The notes below the pieces were generated by a model. That model worked only from the letters and a program-made list of their open reading frames with translations, ran no database searches and was not told the DNA's origin. A program made the position numbers and the translations under genes. A stretch of DNA of 37,978 nt from the NCBI GenBank assembly GCA_001778375.1, contig MFGV01000020.1, positions 1 through 37,978 on the forward strand. The letters run 5' to 3'. How positions within the stretch are numbered: the stretch's first letter is position 1; every line of letters begins with the position of its first letter. Source of the stretch: Candidatus Firestonebacteria bacterium RIFOXYD2_FULL_39_29 (GTDB lineage Bacteria > Oederibacteriota > D2-FULL-39-29). This document shows positions 25,357 through 32,893 of this stretch, piece by piece.

Positions 25357-27579
25357 ATGAAAAGTAAAGTAGCTGTAATTGCCTGGGTAGTTGCTGTGTT
25401 TTTGTCCCAGGGGAATTTCAATGCTGAAGAAAATAAATCTTCCGGCAGTATTACTGTGCCAAATATAGAAGCATGGGCAAAAGAGAAAAAAGTCTGGGCT
25501 GATAATTTAATCAATGGTTCGAAAACTCCATGCGGCAAAATGATAGAAGAATGGGTTTACGCGTCTGAGACCTCAGCTGTGATTTACTGGCAGACTGAAA
25601 ATCCGTCGAACAGTTATGTTGAATATGGAGAATCAACCGGCTACGGACAAAAAACGAAACTTACAGAAATTTCTCCATTAAGTACGAGACCATATTGGTC
25701 GCAATTTCATAGAATTACAGGATTAAAACCCGGTAAAACGTATCATTATAGGATGATCTCAATAGGCACTGACAGTAAGGAATTAAAAAGTGCTGATAAA
25801 ACTTTTGATACTGTTAAAGTTACCGGTGCAATAAGAATTCCTGATGATGTGCAAGGTCCTCCGTATGTTTTGGACAAGGAAAATGCTGTATACATATTAA
25901 CAAAAAATATTACGGTGCCGTATTGCGCTTTCGTGATGAAAGCAGGAGTCACATTGGAATTGGACGGTCATACGGTTATTTATAATGAAGAAAAAGCGGC
26001 ATTTAAAGATGATAAAGCGTCCTCCGTTATAGACGGTGAAAATGCTCCTTTTGGAATTAAATCGCTGGGAAAAAAGAAAAAGACTATAAGGAACGGAGTA
26101 ATTAAACAAGGAAAAGGTAATAACGGCGGGAATATATACGGAATGGGAGTAAATCCTTTGTATTCGTACGAATCTCCTGTTGATGTGTCCGGAATGGAAA
26201 TAATATGGGACGGGGGTGATATTTCAGGTTTTGTCTTCCATTGGGCGGGGGATAATTATGTTCATCATTCTGTCTTTGAAGATAAAGGAAATAAAGTTAC
26301 AAACCGGCATCAGGCAATAAGTACAGTAGATGGAAATGGTTATGGAAGTTATGATCATGTCCTGGTTAAATCCACAAGACATCAGGGGTTAATAGGGTCT
26401 ACTGCCGCAATTTATTGCGAAGTTTATGTTGACAGCTATTGTACAAATTCATTTGGTATCGGCGGAAATGCAAGGGCCGGTAAGCCTGTCGTAGTTTCTA
26501 ATAACAAGATATTTGGTCATGGGCAGCATCCTGTAGGGGTTGGTGCTTTTGGAATGTATAAAGAAGGGATTAAAATATTTGATAATTATATTGAAGTCGA
26601 ATGTACCAGAGCCGGGGATGAATATGGCTGGGCAGGCAGCGCCGGAATACGAAGCACCTGGGGCGGGGATAATATTGATGCATATAATAATGTTATCGTC
26701 GGATATTGCTCTACTCATGAGCGCGGTAAATTTGGCGTTACGGGGCAAACCAGAAATATTTGGATAGGACTTCCTATACCCAAGGACAAAAAGGGAGAAG
26801 TAGTCGGTGATGGAAAACCCAGGGCTATATTCCATGAGAATCTTTTAATAGCCAGGGGCCGAGATGCAACGGCAAAAGCGGGGAATATGTGTGTTGTCTG
26901 CGGAAATGAATCACCAAACCTATCCTTCGTAAATAATGTAGCAATAAGCACCTGGACAAACGTTCTTCTTTCTGATAATTACGGAGATTCCGGAGCATTC
27001 CCTAAGTTTTCAAAGAACACTTTTATGAAAGAAGGTGTTTATGATACATATTCTACCATTAAAGGGGAGAACCCGTACGCGAATAACACGGCTACGTTTC
27101 TTATGGATAATGTTTTTAAAGAAGGAGCTTCAATTGATAGTATTAATGTTCCCGGCGCAAATGGAGATAAGTTTACTTCTGAAATAAGATTCCAAAAACT
27201 GGTGGAAATAGTAGTTGTTGGTCAGGATGGTAAGCCTTTGGAAGATGCAGAAGTTATAATTACGGATAAAGATAAAAAAGAAGTATTTAGAGATACAACG
27301 CCGGGTGAAAATACAACCTCTAAATTATTAACAGGCGGTGGGCCGGGGATGACCCTTTTAAAAGATATTACAGCTGAAAGAGAAGTTATGTATGACGTTC
27401 CTATTGAAAAAGGAACACTGAAGGCGGTTCTTACAGTGAAAATTCTTATTCCTAAAAAAACAACTGAAGTGGGAGGATATGTAGTCACGGTAAAGAAAAA
27501 AGGATATACAGAAAAGAGTGTGGATATAAAGGATATAGATAAAACAAATCAGGTGAAAATAAGATTGATGAAAGGCTAG
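25357..27579 (+). CDS. Secreted FN3 plus right-handed beta-helix (pectate-lyase-like) protein
   Basis: 740 residues; ATG 25357 follows AGGAGG (25344-25349) by seven bases. Signal peptide is residues 1 to about 23 (VAVIAWVVAVFLSQGNFNA). Residues about 60-150 form an FN3-like domain of the purple-acid-phosphatase N-terminal kind (AVIYWQTENPSNSYVEYG, HRITGLKPGKTYHYRMIS). Residues about 165-590 form a right-handed parallel beta-helix, with repeating turns such as VTLELDGHTVIY, IRNGVIKQG, NNKIFGHG and IFDNYIEV. Residues from about 615 form a carboxypeptidase-regulatory-like Ig domain (IVVVGQDGKPLEDAEVIITD). The helix fold is common in polysaccharide lyases and surface proteins. I cannot identify catalytic residues, so substrate and activity are open. 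The gene ends 24 bases before a strong terminator. Confidence 0.75.
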   Translation: MKSKVAVIAWVVAVFLSQGNFNAEENKSSGSITVPNIEAWAKEKKVWADNLINGSKTPCGKMIEEWVYASETSAVIYWQTENPSNSYVEYGESTGYGQKTKLTEISPLSTRPYWSQFHRITGLKPGKTYHYRMISIGTDSKELKSADKTFDTVKVTGAIRIPDDVQGPPYVLDKENAVYILTKNITVPYCAFVMKAGVTLELDGHTVIYNEEKAAFKDDKASSVIDGENAPFGIKSLGKKKKTIRNGVIKQGKGNNGGNIYGMGVNPLYSYESPVDVSGMEIIWDGGDISGFVFHWAGDNYVHHSVFEDKGNKVTNRHQAISTVDGNGYGSYDHVLVKSTRHQGLIGSTAAIYCEVYVDSYCTNSFGIGGNARAGKPVVVSNNKIFGHGQHPVGVGAFGMYKEGIKIFDNYIEVECTRAGDEYGWAGSAGIRSTWGGDNIDAYNNVIVGYCSTHERGKFGVTGQTRNIWIGLPIPKDKKGEVVGDGKPRAIFHENLLIARGRDATAKAGNMCVVCGNESPNLSFVNNVAISTWTNVLLSDNYGDSGAFPKFSKNTFMKEGVYDTYSTIKGENPYANNTATFLMDNVFKEGASIDSINVPGANGDKFTSEIRFQKLVEIVVVGQDGKPLEDAEVIITDKDKKEVFRDTTPGENTTSKLLTGGGPGMTLLKDITAEREVMYDVPIEKGTLKAVLTVKILIPKKTTEVGGYVVTVKKKGYTEKSVDIKDIDKTNQVKIRLMKG

Positions 27580-27603
27580 AATATTCGCAAGTTGGAAATT
27601 AAG

Positions 27604-27650
27604 AGGGCAATACCCGGTTGTACTTTTGCAATCGGGTATTGCCCTTTAAT
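27604..27650 (+). terminator. Intrinsic terminator after the beta-helix gene
   Basis: A 13-bp perfect stem (AGGGCAATACCCG at 27604-27616 with CGGGTATTGCCCT at 27633-27645) with a 16-base loop, followed by TTAAT and an AT-rich stretch. The poly-T run is short, but the stem is very stable for this genome. It lies between convergent genes and could act on both strands. Confidence 0.75.
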
Positions 27651-27764
27651 ATTTGTGATGCTTGACAATTTACCGGTGTAGAATGTGTTGTATCGTAAGT
27701 TGATTAATCAGGCGCAAGCTCGATTAATCGAGCAACTACAACCTATTGTGGTACGTCACAAATA
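27650..27764. mobile_element. MITE-like inverted-repeat element of about 115 bp (candidate)
   Basis: The ends are 11-bp inverted repeats (TATTTGTGATG at 27650-27660 and CGTCACAAATA at 27754-27764; one T-G pair), each beginning or ending in TA. The interior has further symmetry: GTTGTA/TACAAC at 27687-27692/27737-27742, and a 16-bp perfect palindrome. There is no coding capacity. TA at the outer edges would fit an IS630/Tc1-type miniature element with TA target duplication. A structured RNA or two-way attenuator between convergent genes is the alternative. Confidence 0.4.
27718..27733. repeat. 16-bp perfect palindrome GCTCGATTAATCGAGC
   Basis: Perfect dyad symmetry with no loop, inside the inverted-repeat element between two convergent genes. 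The half-sequence ATTAATC occurs once more just upstream (27702-27708 region). A protein-binding site or part of a cruciform is possible. Confidence 0.6.
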
Positions 27765-27772
27765 GAAAATGA

Positions 27773-27787
27773 GACTGCGGCACAGTC
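27773..27787 (-). terminator. Weak terminator-like hairpin after the GH31 gene
   Basis: GACTG (27773-27777) pairs with CAGTC (27783-27787) around a 5-base loop. On the minus strand it is followed by TCATTTTCTATTT. It sits about 20 bases after the GH31 stop codon. A stem of only five pairs makes this tentative. Confidence 0.3.
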
Positions 27788-27806
27788 CGGATGGATTGTT
27801 TTACGT

Positions 27807-30170
27807 TTAACAGCTCAATTGTAACTTGAATTTACCTGAAACTGAAAAATTTGCTGAAATGATATTATTTAACTTTTCCGTTTTGATTGTCCTTCCGTTT
27901 AATTTTAAACCTTTTCCGGATTTAATTCCGTTAAAGTTTACAGTATAATTCTTTGCCGAAATCTGGTTAGAAGTAAGAATTACATGTTTTTTTGAACGTG
28001 TTGCCGTGAAATTAATAGTTTCATAGTCGTCTTTGAATGTAAATATGGCTTTTTTTGCGCAATAAATATCCAGAGTTAGATTATTTTCCCGTTCGTCCTT
28101 AATAAATTCTTTTTCATCTCCTGAAACAATTATTGAGTCTTCTTTGATGAAAATGGGGATAATTGATAAAGGCGCGTAATAGTTTATATTAGACTCTCCT
28201 TTGTATTCTTTCTTGCTCCAGAAATCTATCCAATTGCCTTCAGGTAAATATATTGTTCTACGGTTTGATTCGTTAAATATCGGGGCCACAAGTAATTCTC
28301 TGCCGAATAAATACTCCAGATCAAGATTATAAACATTCGGGTCATCCTGATACTCTAAAACCAGCGGTCGCATCATAGGCAAGCCGGTTTTGCTGGATTC
28401 ATAAGCATATGAATAAATATAAGGAAGCAATTTGTATCTTAAATGAGCGTATTTTCTGAATATTTTTACAGTTTCGTCATCAAAATGCCAGGGTTCTCTC
28501 GGTGTTGTTCCATGGTATCTTGGATTTGAACAAAACATTCCGAATTGAAGCCATCGAATATAGAGCTCTTTTGTTGTACTGCCTACAAACCCGCCGATGT
28601 CGGAGCTCCAAAAAGGAACCCCTGATAATCCATAGCTTAAACCGGCCCTTATTTGCTGGGACATGGAAGAGAATTTTGTCTGAGCGTCTCCGCCCCACTG
28701 AAGCGGATATTTTTGAATTCCGGCATAACCGGAGCGTGCCCAGATTATACCTTTGCTGTTATGTTCTTTTGTAGCCTCAAATACTGTTTTACAATATAGT
28801 AGAGGGTAAAGATTATGCATTTCTTTCCCGTCCATACCGTTGAAATACTTGGCTTTTACAGGGGCCCATTCACCGTAGTCAGGCTTAAATACATCAGCGC
28901 CCATTTTAAGTATTGCCATATGTTTTTCTTTATACCATTTAACAGCTTCCGGATTTGTAAAGTCAATTAGCGTGAGTTTTTTATAGGGTTCCGGAACATA
29001 TTTGATATTTGGAGTTTCTACCATAGCCGGTTTGTAGTTTTTTCCAAACGAGGTCGACGTAGGAAAGTATTTTTTCTTCAAACCTTCTTTGTATGAATCC
29101 AGGTCTTTATGAATGTAAGGATTTTCCCAGAGAGATATTTTTATGCCTTTGCTATGCAGCCATTTTATAAAACCTTTTGGATCCGGGAAGGCTTCTTCGT
29201 CCCATTCGAATTCGCAGAAGGAATCTGTCAAATATTTTCTTTTTTTAAGCCAAAGCGGATCTAAGTGGATAACATCAAACGGAAGTTTTAATTCTTTCAT
29301 CTTCATAACTATTTCTTCCGCCTGTTTTCTGGTCTCGTACATGCATCTTGACATCCAGATACCAAAGGACCATTTTGGCGGGATCGGTGATCTTCCGGTT
29401 ATTCCGGTGTATTTGAAAAGAATATTTTTAAAAGTTGGTCCGTAAATAAAAAAGTAATCAAGATATTTTGACTCGACCTCAAATGAAGAAGTTATGGAAG
29501 AAGTCGCGCCAAAATCATAATTAATTTTATTTCCTGTGTTTATAAATATTCCATATCCTTGAGTGGAGATAAAAAATGGAATATTTTTGTATGTTGTATC
29601 GGTAGATGTGTTTCCCATAGGATCGAGTGCCCAGGATATGAGTTTTTTCCCGGATTTATTTATTGGCATAAACTTTTCCCCCAGCCCGTAAATACATTCC
29701 CCTGGATTTAGTTGAAATGTTTCCCTTGTTTTTACGATTTCATCATTATCTTTTGTGAAACCCATCGGGGGTATTACAAAGTTTTGATTATCAACGTCTG
29801 AATTATTTTGTTGATAGACCAGATTGCTTTCCCTGTCAAATATCGATATTTTAAACCTGTCTTTATTGATCAATACTTTTAAATTTCCGCAGCGGATATC
29901 AATAGTGTTTTTAGAATTATTGATCTTCATTTTGTGTTCAATTTGCTTCTCAAGATCCTCTTCGCAGCAAAGTATGTTCTTTAGTAACTTATTCCCGCTA
30001 TTTTGAGAGTACTTTATCCTGAAAATATCATTTTTGTAGAAGATCAATTGTATTGTTCCTGCAGAATATTCATCTTTTTTTGACAATTCAGTCCTGCATA
30101 TACAAGAAAGTGCTATTTTGCCTTTAGATTTCCTTAATAATGATACTTTTTTGATATAAAAATCCTGCAT
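27807..30170 (-). CDS. GH31 family alpha-glycosidase, probable alpha-xylosidase
   Basis: 787 residues; ATG at 30170, with GGAGG (plus-strand CCTCC 30178-30182) seven bases upstream. No signal peptide, so it is cytoplasmic. Domains: N-terminal beta-sandwich, about 1-255 (IYGLGEKF); (beta/alpha)8 barrel, about 265-590 (PPKWSFGIWMSRCMY, FDVIHLDPLW); C-terminal beta domains. The catalytic nucleophile is Asp431 in KPDYGEWAP and the acid/base is Asp495 in QWGGDAQTKF; both match the YicI-type GH31 pattern (KTDFGE and GGD), as does WSSDIGGF. GH31 alpha-xylosidases release alpha-linked xylose from xyloglucan oligosaccharides. Alpha-glucosidase or another GH31 activity cannot be excluded from motifs alone. 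The gene is transcribed away from the amidohydrolase operon from a near-consensus promoter. Confidence 0.88.
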   Translation of the reverse strand: MQDFYIKKVSLLRKSKGKIALSCICRTELSKKDEYSAGTIQLIFYKNDIFRIKYSQNSGNKLLKNILCCEEDLEKQIEHKMKINNSKNTIDIRCGNLKVLINKDRFKISIFDRESNLVYQQNNSDVDNQNFVIPPMGFTKDNDEIVKTRETFQLNPGECIYGLGEKFMPINKSGKKLISWALDPMGNTSTDTTYKNIPFFISTQGYGIFINTGNKINYDFGATSSITSSFEVESKYLDYFFIYGPTFKNILFKYTGITGRSPIPPKWSFGIWMSRCMYETRKQAEEIVMKMKELKLPFDVIHLDPLWLKKRKYLTDSFCEFEWDEEAFPDPKGFIKWLHSKGIKISLWENPYIHKDLDSYKEGLKKKYFPTSTSFGKNYKPAMVETPNIKYVPEPYKKLTLIDFTNPEAVKWYKEKHMAILKMGADVFKPDYGEWAPVKAKYFNGMDGKEMHNLYPLLYCKTVFEATKEHNSKGIIWARSGYAGIQKYPLQWGGDAQTKFSSMSQQIRAGLSYGLSGVPFWSSDIGGFVGSTTKELYIRWLQFGMFCSNPRYHGTTPREPWHFDDETVKIFRKYAHLRYKLLPYIYSYAYESSKTGLPMMRPLVLEYQDDPNVYNLDLEYLFGRELLVAPIFNESNRRTIYLPEGNWIDFWSKKEYKGESNINYYAPLSIIPIFIKEDSIIVSGDEKEFIKDERENNLTLDIYCAKKAIFTFKDDYETINFTATRSKKHVILTSNQISAKNYTVNFNGIKSGKGLKLNGRTIKTEKLNNIISANFSVSGKFKLQLSC

Positions 30171-30217
30171 GATAATTCCTCCAATTTAATTGAGCAAAAT
30201 TTTAATACTGTTTGTAT

Positions 30218-30246
30218 ATTATAAAGAATAATTAACAAAATATCAA
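30218..30246 (-). promoter_or_regulatory. Sigma70-type promoter for the GH31 gene
   Basis: On the minus strand, TTGATA (plus 30241-30246) and TATAAT (plus 30218-30223) are separated by exactly 17 bases. Expected start of transcription is near 30211, giving a leader of about 40 bases. One mismatch to consensus in total. Confidence 0.7.
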
Positions 30247-30336
30247 TAAATACTTAAGTTTCAATGTCTTTCCAATGGTACTATTTATCCGGTTGTTTGA
30301 AATAAAATATCTGTTGTTTTATTCGCTGTCTGAATT

Positions 30337-30345
30337 TGCTATAAT
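30337..30345 (+). promoter_or_regulatory. Extended -10 promoter for the amidohydrolase operon
   Basis: TGC-TATAAT is an extended -10 element (TGnTATAAT). The -35 is weak (TTTTAT at 30317-30322, 17-base spacer). It lies 30 bases before ATG 30375, so the leader would be short. It is back-to-back with the GH31 promoter. Confidence 0.55.
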
Positions 30346-30374
30346 CTTTTAAATTCGAAAATTTGGAGGTCTAA

Positions 30375-31163
30375 ATGGATATAGAAATTATTGATACTCA
30401 CTGTCATGTCGAACCGTGGTTTATGGACTTAAAGACGGAAAAAGTTGATAAAGATGCGTTTAAAAATATATATAAGGGATGCCGCCATAAAACCAGACTA
30501 TGTGTTGCCTCAACAGGCGGTAACCCGGTTTTAGTCAAAATGGGAAATGTTGCTGCAGTTCACAGACTGGCAAAGTTGTTGGGGCCTTTTCCTGAAAAAT
30601 TTATACTCCAATCAATGGTTAATCCTCATGATAAAGAAGGCGCGCTTCAAGCTATTGAGATCGGGGTAAAAAAATATGGTTTTAAAATGGTGGGAGAGTT
30701 AGTTCAGTATATTCATCATTGGCAGACAGATGGCCGTGAGATCCTTCCCGTTATACAGAAAGCAATTGATCTTGATGTTCCATTAATGTTCCATTCCGGT
30801 GATGTTTTTCATTGTGAAGGTGTTGCGCATATAGCTTATAAATTTCCCAGAGCAAGGATAATTATAGCTCACTGTGCCGCAGGTCGTGACTGGTACAGAG
30901 GAATTGTTACTGTTAAAGAATATTCAAATGTTTCAATAGAAATTATGAGCGGTAATGCAGAGCAAATAAAAGCGTTGATAGAATTAGTGGGACCAAACAG
31001 AATAACTTTTGGTACTGATTTTTGTGTTGATTTGGACCCTGCCAGAAGATATACACCCGGAAATGGTTTGCTGGATTGTCTGGAAAAAATGAAACTTTCT
31101 GATAAAGTTATAGCAAGTATTTGTTCCGGTAATGCGAAGAATATATTAAAATTGGAGGACTGA
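30375..31163 (+). CDS. Metal-dependent amidohydrolase (Amidohydro_2 type TIM barrel)
   Basis: 262 residues; ATG 30375 preceded by GGAGG at 30365-30369. The pattern is that of small cytoplasmic amidohydrolase-2/TatD-like hydrolases: His9-x-His11 in IIDTHCHVE, Glu108 in KMVGELVQY, His140 in LMFHSGD, His166 in IIIAHCAAG and Asp215 in ITFGTDF. These supply the usual metal ligands and catalytic Asp, and all appear intact. No signal peptide. Members hydrolyse lactones, amides or decarboxylate aromatic acids; the substrate cannot be told from sequence. It is the first gene of a tight operon (two bases to the next gene), and its neighbours suggest a carbohydrate-derived lactone or amide. Confidence 0.8.
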   Translation: MDIEIIDTHCHVEPWFMDLKTEKVDKDAFKNIYKGCRHKTRLCVASTGGNPVLVKMGNVAAVHRLAKLLGPFPEKFILQSMVNPHDKEGALQAIEIGVKKYGFKMVGELVQYIHHWQTDGREILPVIQKAIDLDVPLMFHSGDVFHCEGVAHIAYKFPRARIIIAHCAAGRDWYRGIVTVKEYSNVSIEIMSGNAEQIKALIELVGPNRITFGTDFCVDLDPARRYTPGNGLLDCLEKMKLSDKVIASICSGNAKNILKLED

Positions 31164-31165
31164 TT

Positions 31166-32878
31166 ATGAGCATTGATGATATAAAACAAATGATGATAAG
31201 AATACAAGAAAAAACACCGGATGAAGTTTTTAATAATATTAAAAAGGAAATGTTGAATGTTGGACCGGAATCCATTAAGTTTGCTCTTTCTTTCCCTGGT
31301 ATGTTGATCACACCCGGTATCAGGTGGGGGGTCGTCAGATTAGCTCTAAAAATGCCTGAAAAAGAAATTATACCTATATTTATGGATGCTCTTTCCACTA
31401 CCGACTGGAGATTAAACCAGATGGCAAAAGACATTTTTCATGCTCTTGGTATTGGGGCAACTGATGCGTTGGTGGAAAATCTTAAAAGATGTAAAGTAGC
31501 CTGGGGTAAAGTTCAAACCTTGTACTGCTTAAATAGATTAGCAGATCCATATTCAACACTGAGGATTGGTGACAAAACATTAATACCTTATATTATAAAA
31601 GCAGTCAAAGATCAATCTGAAGAAGTAAGAAATATGGCAATAGAAGTTCTTTCTAAATCAGAGGCTTTTGAAGCTGAAGCTGTAATAGTAAAATGCATCA
31701 GCGATAATTCTAAAACAACAAAATTAGAAGCAATAAAAGCATCCAGAAGGCTGCGGCTTAAAAAGGCTGTACCGGAATTGATCAAAATATTAAAAAATAA
31801 AGATCCCGAGCTGCGTGCGGAAGCCATATATGCGCTGGATAGAATTGGTGACAGCGAAAAAGCTATATACATAAGACCCCTTTTAAAAGACAAGGATTCC
31901 TATGTCCGTTGGTGTACCGTAAAAGCATTGAAGAGTGTATGGCAGGATGAGAACATTAAAGCTTTGACGGAAGCTGTCGGCGATAAAGATACATCTGTAG
32001 CTGTTGCAGCCTTGGAAGTGATTGCTTTAAAAGCAGCGCATAAAGCTATGGGTGTTATAGAAAAGGCTGCAAAGAGCAAAAATAAAAGCGTAAAAAATAC
32101 GGCAGAATATTACAGGCAAAAAGTATATGTAACAAAGAATATAATAATTGATGAACTTAAAAGAGTTGGTTTAAAAAAAGGTGACAGTGTTTTAGTTCAT
32201 AGCTCATTAAGTAAATTGGGATATGTCGAAGGCGGAGTTGAGAAAGTTATAGACGCATTGCTTGAAACAGTAAATGCCCCTGAACAAGGAACGGTATTTG
32301 TCCCGACTATTACAGGTACTGTTAAGATGAGTAAAGATGATCCGCCTGTTTTTGATCCGATCAATACTCCATGCTGGACAGGGAAAATACCGGAAACTTT
32401 CAGGCTGAGGGTGGAAGCAAAAAGGAGTTTACACCCTTCTCATTCAATTGCTGTTATAGGTAAGCTTTCAGATTATTATATTAAAGATCATGAGAATTCA
32501 CCTACGCCTTGCGGGAAAAACACACCTTACTGGAGACTCGCGGAACAGAACGGATATATTTTATTTTTGGGTGCTGACTTAAGGAGCTGTACTTTTTTGC
32601 ATACCTTGGAAGAGTTAGCCGGCTGCAAGTATCATATGCAGAAAGATAGGGTTAAAGCTAAGATAATAGTTAATGGAAAGGCAGTTAACAAAGAGATGTA
32701 TTTGCATCAGTGGGGAACACCCAGGGATTTTACGAAAATAGAACCGATGCTCTTAGAAAAAGGTATTATGAAAAAAGGTAAAATTGGAAATGCAGAGGTC
32801 AGATTGGTTTCGGCAAAAGGTCTTGCAACGGCATTACTGCCTATAATGAGAAAAAATAAAAAGTATTTGATCAAATAG
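31166..32878 (+). CDS. HEAT-repeat / AAC(3)-family N-acetyltransferase fusion
   Basis: 570 residues; ATG 31166, GGAGG at 31154-31158 inside the end of the preceding gene. Residues about 60-315 are HEAT/PBS-lyase-type helical repeats spaced about 30 residues apart (LIPYIIKAVKDQSEEVRNMA, AVPELIKILKNKDPELRAEA, YIRPLLKDKDSYVRWCTVKA). Residues about 325-570 are a full AAC(3)-type acetyltransferase domain: LKKGDSVLVHSSLSKLGYVE, GTVFVPT, RSLHPSHSIAVIGK (423-427 HPSHS), YILFLGADLRSCTFLHTLEE. AAC(3) enzymes use acetyl-CoA to acetylate an amine on an amino sugar. Non-resistance homologues in polysaccharide loci are common, and nothing here marks antibiotic resistance. The HEAT array may bind a partner protein. 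The fusion is unbroken, with no internal start preceded by a good ribosome binding site noted between the parts. Confidence 0.82.
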   Translation: MSIDDIKQMMIRIQEKTPDEVFNNIKKEMLNVGPESIKFALSFPGMLITPGIRWGVVRLALKMPEKEIIPIFMDALSTTDWRLNQMAKDIFHALGIGATDALVENLKRCKVAWGKVQTLYCLNRLADPYSTLRIGDKTLIPYIIKAVKDQSEEVRNMAIEVLSKSEAFEAEAVIVKCISDNSKTTKLEAIKASRRLRLKKAVPELIKILKNKDPELRAEAIYALDRIGDSEKAIYIRPLLKDKDSYVRWCTVKALKSVWQDENIKALTEAVGDKDTSVAVAALEVIALKAAHKAMGVIEKAAKSKNKSVKNTAEYYRQKVYVTKNIIIDELKRVGLKKGDSVLVHSSLSKLGYVEGGVEKVIDALLETVNAPEQGTVFVPTITGTVKMSKDDPPVFDPINTPCWTGKIPETFRLRVEAKRSLHPSHSIAVIGKLSDYYIKDHENSPTPCGKNTPYWRLAEQNGYILFLGADLRSCTFLHTLEELAGCKYHMQKDRVKAKIIVNGKAVNKEMYLHQWGTPRDFTKIEPMLLEKGIMKKGKIGNAEVRLVSAKGLATALLPIMRKNKKYLIK

Positions 32879-32893
32879 GAGCAAATATTCCTC

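Noticed and set aside
27662-27696. Promoter from TTGACA at 27662-27667
   Set aside because: No -10 hexamer at 16-18 bases (TAGAAT is too close, TATCGT too far) and no plus-strand gene downstream.
31166-32878. Aminoglycoside resistance gene
   Set aside because: AAC(3) family membership is clear, but the HEAT fusion and the carbohydrate-operon context do not support a resistance role.
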